A stretch of DNA of 64,000 nucleotides. Origin: Dastarcus helophoroides (taxonomy: Eukaryota > Arthropoda > Insecta > Coleoptera > Bothrideridae). The stretch lies in contig CM053331.1 in the NCBI GenBank assembly GCA_028583605.1, positions 30,130,177-30,194,176 on the forward strand. Reading direction: 5' to 3'. The notes beneath the pieces were generated by a model. The model was not told the origin of the DNA, did not search any database, and worked only from the letters and a program-made list of their open reading frames with translations. Shown here piece after piece: positions 21,001-32,732 of the stretch. The translations under genes and the position numbers were made by a program. How positions within the stretch are numbered: the stretch's first letter is position 1; every line of letters begins with the position of its first letter.

Positions 21001-24000
21001 TTCTCATATTTTTAATTTATTTGCAAACTCAACCTCAAAAATTTCGGCATTTTACAATTTATTTTCTGAAATTCGACCGTTATTGAAAATTTTGAAATTT
21101 ACCAAAAATTCTACTGTTTTGAAAACTTACGGCTTTATTAAAATATTTACTTTTTGTGAAAATTTAAACTTTTTTAAATAATGAATCTTTCAAAATGTTG
21201 TCTTTTTGAAAATTCGATTTTTATTTTAAATTTGATTTTTCTCGAATTTTGATATTTTTTTTGTTAATTTCGACTATTCTGATGTGAAGTTTTTTTCCCA
21301 AAATTTGGAAAATTTCGATTTTCCAAATTTTTTGGAAAATTTTGAATTTTGATGATTTTTATTTTTTATTAAAAACTCCAAAAATTCCAATTATTTTTTT
21401 AAATTTTTGATCTTTTCTCGAAGTTTTGACTTTGAAAGTTACGACTTATTTTCGAAATTTCGGCTTTTCTTTAAATTTCGACTTTTATTTGAAAAATTTT
21501 TTTGAACGTTTCGATTTGGTTGAAAATTTAGATTTTTTTTGAAAATCTGGATCTTTTTTAAAATTTTGTCCTGATTTAAAAATTTCAACTTTTTTTAAAA
21601 ATTTCGACTTTCTTAAAACATTTTACAGTTTTTCAAAATGTTAACTATTAAAATTTTCGATTTTTTTTTGAAACTTTCGACATTTCAAAATGTTGTCTTG
21701 TTGAGCCAAAATTGTTTTAGAAAACCTAATTTTTAGCTTACAAAAGAAAGTGCTGACATTTTTTAATATTTAATAAAACCGTTTGTTACCCCCTTAGGAC
21801 TTAAAAATGCGTCTTGTTTCGAAATTTTTTTTTAAGTTTTTCGAAAATTTCGACTTTTTAAATGTTGCCTTGTTCGAGCAAAATTGTTTTTCAAAACCCA
21901 ATTTTTGCCTTGTAAAAAAATTTTAAATTTCAATGTTCAGTTAAATATCCTTTTTCACCCCGCTTGGGGTTAACATTTTTTAAATCGATTAAGTACGTGT
22001 TTAGTGATTGCTTTCATGTGCGTGTGTGTGGAAATTTTGACAAAAAATTTTTTAGAAAAGAACCCCGATATTTCTCTAAAAATGTTGGGAAAAAACGAAG
22101 AAATTTAAAAAAAAAGTAATTTTCAATTTTGAGAAAAATATTGAATTTCAAGAAAAAATGAACCTTCTAAATTTCAACTTTTTTTGCGATTTGATATTTC
22201 GCTAAAAAAAACTTACCACTATATTGTACAACCGAAGAAATTCTGAATAGAAATTTCCAATTTTTCTAGAACTGTTATTTTTATTTGTTAAATTTATTCT
22301 TGGAATTGTCAAGTCCGTCAAATTTCGATAAAAAATAGATTGAAATTTAAAAATTTGGATAAAAGCAGACAACAGTTGAAATTTGTTTTTTGGATATAAA
22401 ATTTTTGAAAAAATAGCAATATCGGAATCTATGAACAAAAACAATTTTTAAAAATAAATTAATTGTCATAAATATTCTCAAAATTTCGACTTTTAAAGTA
22501 GGACTTTTTAAAAATGAATCAACATTTCTAGAAAAGTCGAAATTTCGCAATTAAAAATATTCAACATCTTAAAAAATTTACAATTTAATGTTCTAAATTA
22601 AATTTTTTCTAGTAATTTTTAAGTTCCCACGGAAACTGCAAAGATCAAATAATTCAGCTTGAAGTCGTAATTAAAATTCACATTTTTTAAATTTATTTGT
22701 AACTGAACTGCAAGTTTTTTTTCGAAATTTGTTTCAAAACTTCGAACAATTTTAAAAATAGAGATTTTTGTTACTATTTCTTTAATTTTCCGTTTTAATT
22801 CGACATTTTTCTCAAAAAGTTGATATTTAAAAAGAAAAAAATATCAGTTTTAAAAAATATATATTTCAAGCTCAGGAAAGTTTCTAAAAAACAGATAAAA
22901 TTCGTTATTTAATCACAAAATTCCAATTTTTCCTCGAAATTTTGCATTTTTAAATTTTCCTAAAGCTGAGATTTCTATTGAGAAGCAACAGAGGTGGTTT
23001 ATGTTATTAATTTTTTTAACTCATTTGCTTTTACTCAATTTTAACGCAAACGTCGTCGCAGCACCCCCTCTAGTTTTAGCTACGAGCCGCCACTGCATAT
23101 ACCTAATTAAATATGTTCTTAGTCTTCTAGTTTAAAGATTATGTCTGTAAAATTTTAAAATTGTTTCAAAAAGTATGGAAATTTTTCATCATATTGAAGA
23201 ACAAATTCTATGTCATTTGGTATTTTCAAACTTTTTATTTAATAAAAATTGATATAAAACATCTTGCATATGCACATAATAATAAAAAAGTTAAATAAAT
23301 CATAGTAGCTACATTCCAATATAAAATGGCAATGTAACGTATTAAATCGTGCTTGCAGTATCCTCATCGTACACAGCGGTCGCTTCGAAAGTGGGGTCGA
23401 CGTACTTTTTCGCAGCGGTAGCCCCTAACGTTCTGTAGGAAAACACTGCCTATTAGAAGCACGTGTACGGTTTTTGGTGACGTCACTCGACGTAACATTA
23501 CGGTCGCTCTTTTACGTTACCATTCTGTAGAAAGCGTAGCTTTATAAGCACTGTATCTCAGAAATTTTCACTTGTTTTGAAGTTTGTTCTTTTATATCGA
23601 AATTTTAAGTATCAATTTCTAATTTTTTACGTTAAAACTCGAAATTGGGATCTTACCAAACAACTTTTTCTCACTTTGCTATTAATTACCCAATTATTTT
23701 TAATTTTGAACTGCAATCAAGTATTTGGTTCAAGTTTCCATTTAAAATCCAAAATGTTCACCGGTTCCCGAAAATTTGTAGTTTTTTTCTCACAGTTCAA
23801 GTTTAAACTCACATTTTTCTAAAATTTTGATTATAAATTTGGAATCCTTACTAATGTATAAATGCAAAAGTGCGTTTGTTTGTTTGTCCGCTTCACTGTT
23901 GCCAGATCTTGTGCACTTTCTCGATTTTTTACTCTCGGGCATATAGCACACATTTTCTATCTAAATAGATGCAAAGCTTGGTAAGGACACAACGACATCG

Positions 24001-26108
24001 TTATCTAACGACGAAGGTTCAAGATTTTAAAAATGGAAATTTTGAGAAAATTTTTCAGAGTAGTGAAAATTTTCAAAAAAAGTAAACATTTTAAAAAAAG
24101 TTTCAAAATTAGAATTGTGAGAAAAATCCAGTTTTTCAAAAAAGTGAAAAATTTAAAAAAAGTCGAATGTTTCAATTTTTCAAATAAAAATCCAGTTTAC
24201 CACATAACAGTCGAAACTTCGAAAAAAAGTAAAAATCTTTGAAAAATAGTCGCAAGTTTTAGAAAAAATTAAAATTTTGAAAAAAGGTTTAAAGTTTAAA
24301 TGAATCAAAATCTTAAAGAGAGTCAAAATTGTCAGAGTTGAAATTTACAAATTAAGTTAAAATTGGGAAAAAGTGGAAATAAAAAAAATGGAAAATTGGA
24401 AATTCGAAAATTTTCAAAATATAAAGTCGAAATGTTTAAAAAGTCCAGATTTAAAAAAAAAATCGAAGTCAAATTTAAGAAAAAATCCTTACTTTCAGAA
24501 AGTCGAAACAAGGAAAAGTTGAAACTTGAAAGAAAAAGTCGAATTTTGGAAATGATTTATAAAAATCGAATTTAAAAACAGTCAGGTTTGCAAAAATTTT
24601 AAAAATCGAAAGTGTAAGAAAAATTCAATTTTTCAAAAAGGTGAAAATTTGCCCAAAAAAATCGAATTTTTTAAATTTTGAAATAAAAATCCAATTTGCT
24701 ACGTAAAAGTCGAAGCTTCGGGAAAAAATTGAAATTTTTGAAAAAAAGTGAAAATTTTCACACAAAATTGAAATTTTGAAAAAAAATTCAAATTCTGAAA
24801 AACGTCATAACATCTTAAGAAAAAAGCCGAAATTTGATGACAAAAGATTAACATTTTCAAAAAATTGAAAATTCTGAAAAAGGTTCGAGAAAATCGATAT
24901 TTTGAGAAAAATCCAATTTTTGAAAAAAGTGAAAATTGTCAAAAAAAAATTCGAAATTTTCAAATTTTTTTAAAGAAAAATACCATTTTCTACATAAAAG
25001 TCGAAATTTCGAAAAAAAAAGTAAAATTTCCTGAAAAATAGTCGAAATTTTCATAAAAAATTAAAATTTCCTGAAATAATTTAAATTTGGGAAGAAGTCA
25101 TCTCTTAAAAAAGCCGAAATTTGATGACGGAAGGTTAATATTTTCAAAAAAAAAGTAAACATTCTAAAGAAGTTTCAAAATTTTAAAAAATGGAATTGTT
25201 AGAAAAATTCAGTTTTTCAAATAATAATTTTAAAAAAGTTTAATGTTTAAATTTTTCAAATAAAAATCCAGTTCAGCTAATATTTGCATACATTCATACG
25301 TTGTTTCATAAAAGTTTTTATTTACTTTTTCAGTTCGTACTTTGTTCCTAGAAATTTGATACTAAATTCATAACGGTGAGATATTTAGAAACTTCACAAT
25401 TTCTATTTTTTCCTCAAAATTTGCCTAAATTTGAATTTTTATTTTATGAATTCCAAATTTTAGTCAAAATTTGTATGTATATTCAATCCTGAAATTTAGT
25501 TTTGTGTCAAAATTATGAGCATTTAAATTTATTAATTTAATAAGTTTCTTTTTAAATTGAAAAGGTGATGAATTATCAAGTAACATTAATTAAAACAACC
25601 TAACACAAAATTTTTACTGGCAGTAAGCAGATTTGGCTTTTTCTCTAGCAGCTGAGGAATGAAACGAGTGGATAACCCCTAAAATAACCACCTAAGGGAC
25701 ATCTTGATTAACAACAACTGATTCTTTCTAGGTTTGGATAAATCAGGGAGATATTATCCTGATCGGTTTGAGAGATTACCAAGATGCCAAAGCGGACGTA
25801 ATCTTGAAGTATACTCCTGATGAAGCTAGAAATCTAAAAACATATGGAGAATTCCCCGAATCTGTTAGAATTAATGAAACTGTTACATTTGTTGAAGAAG
25901 GATTTGATGAAGATATTGAATTTGGGGATGATATTAGTTCGGCTGATGAAGCTGATCCTGTAGATGGCGTAAGTTTGAGAATTCCATCTATTTCTATATT
26001 ATGGAAACAATCAAAAGCTTGTTTCTATAATATACAAATAGATAGAAAGCAAAAACTTGTTTCTGTAATTTGGTTGTTTCTATACTTTGTTTCTTTTTCC
26101 AGATATGA
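18006..26108 (+). CDS. eIF1A: translation initiation factor eIF1A (four exons)
   Basis: CDS exons 18006-18021, 18242-18429, 25732-25968 and 26103-26108 give 148 residues, the usual length for insect eIF1A. eIF1A binds the 40S A-site region, promotes scanning and start-codon selection, and recruits eIF5B. Visible features are the basic N-terminal tail ([20 protein letters not shown]), the OB-fold core ([58 protein letters not shown]) and an acidic C-terminal tail ([20 protein letters not shown]) ending VDGI, close to the eIF5B-binding DI-type terminus of the family. All splice sites are GT/AG. The start context CAAAATGCCC is good. It is divergent from Sir2 with a shared promoter, and intron 2 spans 7.3 kb full of transposons. 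Identity is essentially certain. Confidence 0.97.
18242..18429 (+). CDS. eIF1A: eIF1A exon 2
   Basis: Acceptor TTTGTAG at 18240-18241; donor AAG|GTAAGC at 18430. It encodes residues 6-68 ([20 protein letters not shown] to HIRGKLRKK), which is the basic N-terminal tail and the first half of the OB-fold. Confidence 0.97.
19324..23533. mobile_element. DNA-transposon-like element with GTTTCCTACARAACGG ends, hosting a hAT insertion
   Basis: The left end GTTTCCTACAAAACGGCAAC followed by GTAAAAGAACGGCCGT matches, in inverted orientation, the right end whose complement reads TTTCTACAGAATGGTAACGT followed by AAAAGAGCGACCGT. A further inner copy of TTTCCTACAGAACG lies near 23440 on the minus strand. 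No target duplication is resolved. Removing the nested hAT (19973-23095) and one duplication leaves an element of about 1.1 kb. Class is unclear. Confidence 0.55.
19973..23095. mobile_element. non-autonomous hAT element in eIF1A intron 2
   Basis: Termini CAGTGGCGGCTC / GAGCCGCCACTG with a perfect 8-bp target duplication CATATACC at 19965-19972 and 23096-23103, the hAT hallmark. The 3.1-kb interior is the T-rich quasi-repeat (to about 21720) followed by a mixed part; no transposase is visible. The right subterminal part (GCACCCCCTCTAG) resembles the GCGCACCCCCTGT of the other hAT family in the window, so the ends are related. Confidence 0.93.
23860..24010 (+). repeat. retroelement-tail-like fragment
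   Basis: TTACTAATGTATAAATGCAA followed by AAGTGCGTTTGTTTGTTTGT and GTTGCCAGATCTTGTGC resembles the 3' region of insect RTE/SINE-like repeats. It has no coding capacity and sits between the hAT-hosting element and A-rich quasi-repeat. Confidence 0.4.
24010..25280. repeat. A-rich form of the quasi-repeat
   Basis: Modules such as AAAAAGTCGAAACTTCGAAA and CAAATAAAAATCCAGTTTAC also occur in Sir2 intron 4 (6400-6960), including the phrase GAAATTTGATGACAAAAG (6534-6551 and 24830-24847). The two introns therefore share longer homologous blocks in the same orientation, not only similar composition. Confidence 0.65.
25732..25968 (+). CDS. eIF1A: eIF1A exon 3
   Basis: Acceptor TTTCTAG at 25730-25731; donor GGC|GTAAGT at 25969. 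It encodes residues 69-147 ([20 protein letters not shown] to DEADPVDG), which is the rest of the OB-fold, the following helical subdomain and the acidic tail. The open frame continues through the donor into intron 3; that read-through would replace the conserved terminus, so splicing to exon 4 is preferred. Confidence 0.96.
26103..26108 (+). CDS. eIF1A: eIF1A exon 4: last codon and stop
   Basis: After a 134-bp intron with a pyrimidine-rich acceptor (TTTCTTTTTCCAG), the first six bases of the last exon are ATA TGA, giving the C-terminal Ile and stop. The resulting VDGI terminus matches the family's conserved acidic-Ile end. The remainder of the exon is 3' UTR. Confidence 0.85.
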   Translation: M

Positions 26109-26455
26109 TGTCCCCAAGAGGCAATTTAAGATAGCAGTTGTGAAATTACCCCCAATTACTGAAGATTTTGAAATTATAACTTATTTAACTCAAACAGCAC
26201 ACTTTCACATTTAATTAATATTGTAGATTTTACCCTTTGTACAGCTTATGTGTAAAAGATCTTTCAGTTTCTATAAATCGTTTTTTATTTTATTAGAAAG
26301 TATGTGTAAAGTGTAAAAGATCTTTTAATCTCTACAGATCGTTTTTTATTTGAATAATGTTAATTTTTTAATCATTTTATTTTGGTAATTTTAGGATTTC
26401 TATTCGTACCTACAAAATGTACATGTGTCAATAAAATCCTCAAAACAGGGACACC
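26109..26455 (+). other. eIF1A 3' UTR with polyadenylation signal
   Basis: Non-coding sequence after the stop with an AATAAA at 26430-26435. Two near-identical modules of the type GTGTAAA(A)GATCTTT(C/T)A followed by TCGTTTTTTATTT start near 26250 and 26308, a local duplication of about 58 bp. The GATCTTT module could be a UTR element or simply a tandem duplication. Confidence 0.6.
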
Positions 26456-28005
26456 AGCCTTATTTTTATCAAAGTTTTTCTCATTTACAGGGCCGTGTGG
26501 TAAATTTTCTCACTGCGATGCAACTCTTCGAAATGCTGCCCCAGAAAAGTTTTTTATTTGAAACAAACAAACAAAACGACCTTCAATTGTAAATTAAATG
26601 ATCAATGAACGATTAAATGTAAGCTTAAAGCAAAACTGACAACATATATGTAGCAATTATTTCAAAATTTTGATTATAATATTTAATTTTTATAATATCG
26701 TGTAACAAAATATCCAAGTCTATGTCGAAATTATGATCCCTTTTGTGGTAATTTCAAATTTGACTTTTTTTCCTCAAATTCTGGCTTTGAATTTAAAATT
26801 TCAACTTTTTCTTAAAGATTTGACAATACTTAAATTTCGATTTTTTTAAAAATATTTTTATTCATCAAATTAGAAAATAATGAAAAGTGAAAGCCTAAAA
26901 CATAAATTTTTTCAAAAAAAAATGAAATACTCTTGAATTTAATTCTGTCTACCGTTCTCAAAATTGTAGAAGTTTTTTTTAAATCAAAATTTAAACTTTT
27001 CCTTGAAATAAAAAGGGTGCCTTTTTAGTTTTTACATGTTTATCTAAAATTTTGATTTTATAGCAACATGTAGGTTTTTTTTCCCCAAAATTTTGTAGTC
27101 TTTTGTTATTTGTATTTTAGTTTCGAAATTATTATTAACATTGCTTGTGGTCGAAATTGACCAAAACCAAATACATGGTTGTATGCAATTCTCAATTTTT
27201 GCCTTGATAATTTGGCAAAAGGTCCCACTTCTTTCCTCAAATCATCAAATTTTAATCTTTTTAAAAATTATGATTTTTTAATTGAAAATTTCGATGTTTA
27301 AAAATTTATATTTTTTTAAATCTTGATGTTTTCTCAGAATTTCGACCTTTCCTCGAAATTTCGACTTTTTTTGAATAATAATTTTTAGTGTTAAAAATTA
27401 TGACCTTGCGACTTTTTTAAAATTTCAGGTTAAGAAAAAACCAAATCTTTGGTAACTACCACTTTTATTTTTCGAAATTTAAATACTTTTTCATTTTAAA
27501 ATTGTTTTATATGTTCAATCCACGATTGCGTTTTTTTTGAAAATGTTGAGTTTTTTTCACTATTTCGGCCCTTTCTCGAAATTTTTGCTTTGTTATACAC
27601 TTTGAAAAATTCTGCTCTTGAAAATCTCAGTTTTTCGACAGTTGTAGACTGAAAATTTCGATTTTCGAATTTTTGACCCTTTGAAAGTTTTAACTCTAAT
27701 TTTTTTTTGAAAATTTTGCAATTTTTGAACATTTTAACGTTTTTGAAAATCCTGACCTTAAAAAATTGTGATGTTTCAAAACATTAACCTTTTTGAAAGT
27801 TTCGATCTTTTTTCAACTTTCATCTTATTTCAAAGATTTAACAACTTTTCTTGCAAAATCCTCCTATTTTTGAAAATAATGACTTTTATTTGAAGTTTTG
27901 ACTTTTTTGAAAACCGCTACTTTTTTAAATATGTATTTTATTTTAAAGATTCAATCTTTTTTTCAAAATTTCTACTTTTGTTTAGTGTCACATTTTTGAA
28001 TATTC
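26456..28005. repeat. T-rich quasi-repeat downstream of eIF1A
   Basis: From about 26750 the sequence returns to the T-rich motif form (TTTTGAAAATTTCGAC). No gene, and the ORFs are Lys/Phe-rich artefacts. It ends abruptly at the LTR-like segment beginning at 28010. Confidence 0.6.
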
Positions 28006-28009
28006 CTAC

Positions 28010-30895
28010 TGTAATGAGCAGCCAACCGTTTGTGACCATAACCAGTGATTGTATATAGGTTTTCTAAATTGTCGAATTTTGCTCATCGTTAAAACTTTTC
28101 GAAGAATAATTTACCTTCGATTTTCGGACCCAATTCGTCTACGTTATGTTTAAAATTATTTTATTCCAATAAATTGTAACCCCAGCTCGTAGAGTCGACA
28201 GGGAAGTGTTATCAAATTCAAACAACAATTGACCTCAACGTTTTATTACAATAGGTCAACAAATAAATCAACAAAATTTCAAGTTTGTGATTTTCAAGTA
28301 TTCTTAAACATAATACAACAAAATAAAGTGAACCTGTTTGTTTCAACTTGTTTAAATTTGCTGGACACAGATCTGAGAGAAATATTTCTTTAGAAAAATT
28401 AAGAGAATTCATTAAGCACAAATAATCTGACATTCTTTGTCTAACTCTTTCGCTCGTATATGGTGCGTCGGTTATTAATTTCCCAAAGTTTATTTTAACC
28501 CTAATAATCGCAATGCTTTCCCCAGCTGGGCCATTTAGTTTGTACTCGAAGGTTTTCAAACCAAATGCAGCTAACTTTGTACCTGATTATCGGTGGGAGT
28601 TCGCTGGTTAGTTTGTACACAGAGGTTCTCAAACTATTTTCAGGTGTCTGTTTTAGTCCCCAATTCTTTGTGTTTGTCGCTTCTTTATTCAAGCATACTT
28701 CACATAGCATACAGTTTCCTGTTAAAGCTTTGAGCTAACAATATCCAAAGGATAATGCTACGAGAAAATGGAGCTCAAGCTTGGAAATGAAGTTGTGATT
28801 TATCGTAATAAATCAAATTTATAAATGTTGATTCAATCTTACAGGTCTCTCGTTTCTCACTCTTTCTTTCTTTACTTTGTTAACTTGTTCCTTTGTTTGT
28901 TTTCTGTTTTCTCATACCAAACTCAATCACTCGAACTCAAACCAGTGTCAAAATAGACTAGAAATATTGTTCAAATTTCATTGAAACTTTCTGAGCAGAA
29001 TTTTCCCTTCCAACACTACATCTACTTCTACGGCTACTGTTCTAATTACAAGGGGCGTTTCTGGCTTAGAAAGTGGCTAAGCTTGACTTAGCACAAAACA
29101 TTGAAATTAAAGTTAGAAACTGGCAAGAAGTTCTCATTTCTTTCGTCAAAACATTTCCCTAACGAGAGCTGATGCTGATACTGCTCGTCCGCCTACGTTA
29201 GTAAATTTATGTTGACAGTAAATCTAGGCATGCGAATATAGATTAGTAATTTTGCAAAAGCTTCCCGATCGCGATGCGCGGTGTTGTAATTCTCCGTGGC
29301 CTATATAGGGGGTCCTTTTTTTTTGGACGTGTAACCGATGAGGGGACCCACGGATAAGGCAGACCGGGCGAGTACACCAGAACAAGAACCAGAAGAGGTT
29401 ACTACTCCTTCTAGGGTGTTAAGGCGTACGTTCCCGCGGAGCACACCCAGGGGTTCACATGTGTTGGGACTTTGTCTATGTCTGGAAAGTTCTTCAGACA
29501 ACCTTCTTACAACACCGGTTCCGGTTTTCCTTGTTTTTCACGTTTCGAGAACTTACAGTACATCATCAGCAAATCCTAATATAGATGTCTGCTGTCAGTT
29601 ACCGAGCCTGCGGTGATGGGTGTGATCGATTTTTTGAACCCCTGGAAACTCAGTTTCCAACAGCAGAACATCGAAGAACGACCTTAAGAAAATAGAAGAT
29701 TTTCGAAGCAAATTTGCTTTATTGGTTTTCATCTTTTTTTTTCTTTTTACTCTCTTTGTTTTTGTTTTTTTTTTCTCTTTTTTTTTGTAACTGAGACTGG
29801 TAGTTGCACCAGTCAGCGGTAGGGTTCTTGGCCCAATAATAATTTTCTAACAACGACTTTCTCATTCATTCGGTTTGTTGTGGAAGTTTTAAATTCCTTT
29901 TTCTTTTTTTTTGTGTACGCCCCCCCAACCCCATATTAATCAAAATTAGGAACAAGTATTTCTCAAATTTTAGGAAAAGTTAATTAAATCATATAAGAGC
30001 GAAAAACCATCAAATAAAATCATGGGACAATTTAAATTTACTTGCCTATTTATCCCGTAGCAAACATCACATAAATGGCACTAGAACTTCACGTTGAACA
30101 GAAATTGTTTTTTTTTTCATTCTCGTTAATTAGCACAAACAGAAGCAGTCCTTTTTTTAAACTCCCGTATTTCGTACTCGTTTTTATAAGTCCGGAAGTT
30201 GACCATAATTTTTAGACTAATTTTATCGAAGTTTAGTTCTTGACTACTTTTAACTTCTTTGCGGTGCTTTAAGTTTTTCTTCCCCTACCCTTAACTTCTG
30301 GGGACCGAAAGATATCCTCTGCATCTTACTAGAGGGCATGAGAATGCAGAATTTCTACTAATTTAAATATTTCTAACCCAAATTAGCTCTTAAATCAATT
30401 TTGAAAAGGATTCTTAAAGTGCATATCAAACTGCAAACCCCTTTTGAATAGTTTCGTCCCTTTATCTTGCAAGTTTTACTTCGATAATTTAAATTTAAAT
30501 AACTTACAATTGTACGTGTTTATAAGGGCGTTTTTTGAACGTAAAATTCCTCCAGTCTAACGCCACATGGTCTTGCCGAGATATTTGCTACGGTCTCCGT
30601 TATCGGCACTTTTACCCTTATTTATTACTCTACTTTTCAGCGGTTCTTCAAAACTAACATGATATTTTACTCAGTTTAGGTATCTGTGCTTGAAACAAAC
30701 CAGGCCTAACAAATAACCCTTATCTAATTTGTGAACGCTAAGAAATCTGTTTCTCACGCAAAACGTTATGTTGCAAAGAATTTTATATAGTACAATATTT
30801 GTAGATTTAATATTTCCAAGAAAATATTGAATAAAATGCAATTAAATAAAACAAACGAGGAAATAGAACAGTTTAGTAGAACTCGACTCACCACA
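28010..30895. mobile_element. candidate solo LTR or LTR-type element (2.9 kb)
   Basis: A block of clearly different, less repetitive sequence is embedded in T-rich quasi-repeat on both sides. It starts TGTAATGAGC and ends ACTCACCACA (imperfect TG...CA inverted ends, 7 of 9) and is flanked by CTAC at 28006-28009 and 30896-30899. A TATA-like CTATATAGGG (29301-29310) lies near the middle and AATAAA signals (about 30828 and 30846) lie near the right end. I find no second copy of the ends and no gag/pol, so a solo LTR is the simplest reading. Confidence 0.55.
29302..29307 (+). promoter_or_regulatory. TATA-like box inside the LTR candidate
   Basis: TATATA in CCTATATAGGGG, about 1.3 kb from the left end, where an LTR U3/R boundary could lie. 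The downstream sequence is GC-richer. No reading frame of known function follows. Confidence 0.35.
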
Positions 30896-32018
30896 CTACC
30901 TATTTAAAATTTTGGATTTTTTTCGAAATATCTACTCTTTTCGAGATTCAAATTTCGAAATTTTGCATCTCAATATTTCGACTCTTTGATTCGACATTTT
31001 TGAAATTCCATTGTTTTTAAACCGATTTGAAAATTTCAATTTTTTACTTAATGTTGACACTTCTATTGAAAATTTCAAGTTTCAGTCTCAAAATTTCCAT
31101 TTTTTTTTTAAAAATATGATTCAAATTTTAGATTATTTTAAAAATTTTGATCTTAGATTTCAACTTTCGAAAATGTTAGTTTTTGACAAAATTTTTTTCA
31201 AAATTTCGACTTTATTGAAAATTTTTACTTCTATTTTTTTCTATACTTTTTTGAAAACTTCTAATCAAAATATCTTTCTTCTTTTTTTTTCAAAATTTTG
31301 ACTTAAACATTTCTACTTAAAAAAATCCATGGGCAGCATAATTAACGACATTAATTTATTAAGATAATAAATAATGCACCAATCTATCCAGTCCCACCTA
31401 ATAAAAAGTATTCTCAAATTCCCTTGTTTTCTTATCCAACTAGCTAGCTACAATAGGGCAGTATGGACGCTTGCTCACCCCCTGGTTCATAAAGTGAACT
31501 GAAGATTTATTTTCTTAACTGCAGGAACCTTTTCTAAAAATTTCTATTTTTTCCTGAAAATTAATTCTTTCCTTAAAACTTCAACATTTTCTCGAAATTT
31601 CGATTTTTTTCTCAAAATGGTTGTTTTTTTACACAATTTCTATTTTTCTTTAAAAATTTCAATTTATTGTAAAATGCGAGTTCTTTTTTATCAAAATGTC
31701 AAAATTTCGAATATCTCAAAATCGTCGTTTTTTTTTCAATATTTGATTTATTCAGAAAATTTAGACCTTTTTTTAATTCGCATTTCTGCAAATGTCGACT
31801 TAAATTTGTCTCGAAATTTCTTGGATCTTTTGATAAAGTAAAAATTTTTAAAATAATATTTATTTGAAAATTTTAAATCTTTGTAAAAGGACAAATATTT
31901 CATAAAATTCCAATTCCAACTTGTTTATCAAAATTACGACGTTTATGTCCATAGTTGATATTTTCTGACGTCACAGTGGGACAGGGGAAGAGCTTGTCCT
32001 TCACTCAGTCATTAAAAA
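30896..32018. repeat. T-rich quasi-repeat between the LTR candidate and the foldback
   Basis: T-rich motif form at 30900-31320 and 31500-31880, separated by about 180 bp of unlike sequence (31320-31500) with no recognisable feature. Confidence 0.55.
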
Positions 32019-32732
32019 TATACAGGGTACCATAAGTAATGGTACATAAGTAATGGTACACAGAGCAATGGTGGATTTTTCGAATAAAAATAATGTGATT
32101 TAGCTACATTTACCTTATACCAAAAGTTGATATTAACAGAGATACAGGGTGTCAAAGTTGAAAAAAAAAATTCGATTTTTTCGTATAATTATGGAATGAA
32201 TTGTAATATAGGCACGAAATTTGGCACAAGGAGGTTTCTTAAGTCGACAAACTGTAATTTGCTAACATATTACCAATAGCTGATAGGGGGCGCTACCTGC
32301 GCTATCCTGCACAATTCTAAATCATCATAACTTTTTTGTGCACCCACGTATATTAATTTTAAATGGATTATTCTATTTTCCCATATTTTTTACGTAAAAA
32401 AGGAGTACTTTCTAAAAGTTGATACGAGCAACCGTTTCCAAGATATTTGCCTTTAAAGCTTGACGTGCCTTGGTTTTAAATTACTAAGATATTAAATTTT
32501 CGAAGTAGACTTGAAAAAAACTAATCATAAGACAGTTTTGAAACTAACTTATGTCAAATATTACTTTGGTGATAATATTATTACCTAAATTTTAAGAATC
32601 TCAATAAAGAAAATCCAAAACATTAAGACGAAATTTATACAACATAGAGATGTGAGATATGTTCTCTGAGTCGGCACAAGAAAATGTTAATAGTCTGGGT
32701 GGTCAAAGCAGATATTTGAATATGAATTTCAA

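Larger units (their letters stand above)
18430..25731 (+). other. eIF1A intron 2 (7.3 kb), transposon-filled
   Basis: Holds an element with inverted ends at 19324 and 23533, a hAT element (19973-23095) nested in it, an RTE/SINE-like fragment near 23860-24010, and A-rich quasi-repeat at 24010-25280. Positions 18430-19320 and 25300-25700 are unremarkable AT-rich sequence. No extra exon is needed: exons 2 and 3 join in phase 0 to give a complete eIF1A. Confidence 0.8.

Noticed and set aside
29338..29616. 92-codon ORF downstream of the TATA-like box in the LTR candidate
   Set aside because: It has no recognisable gag or other domain and low-complexity Ser/Thr/Pro composition; an opposite-strand ORF overlaps it.
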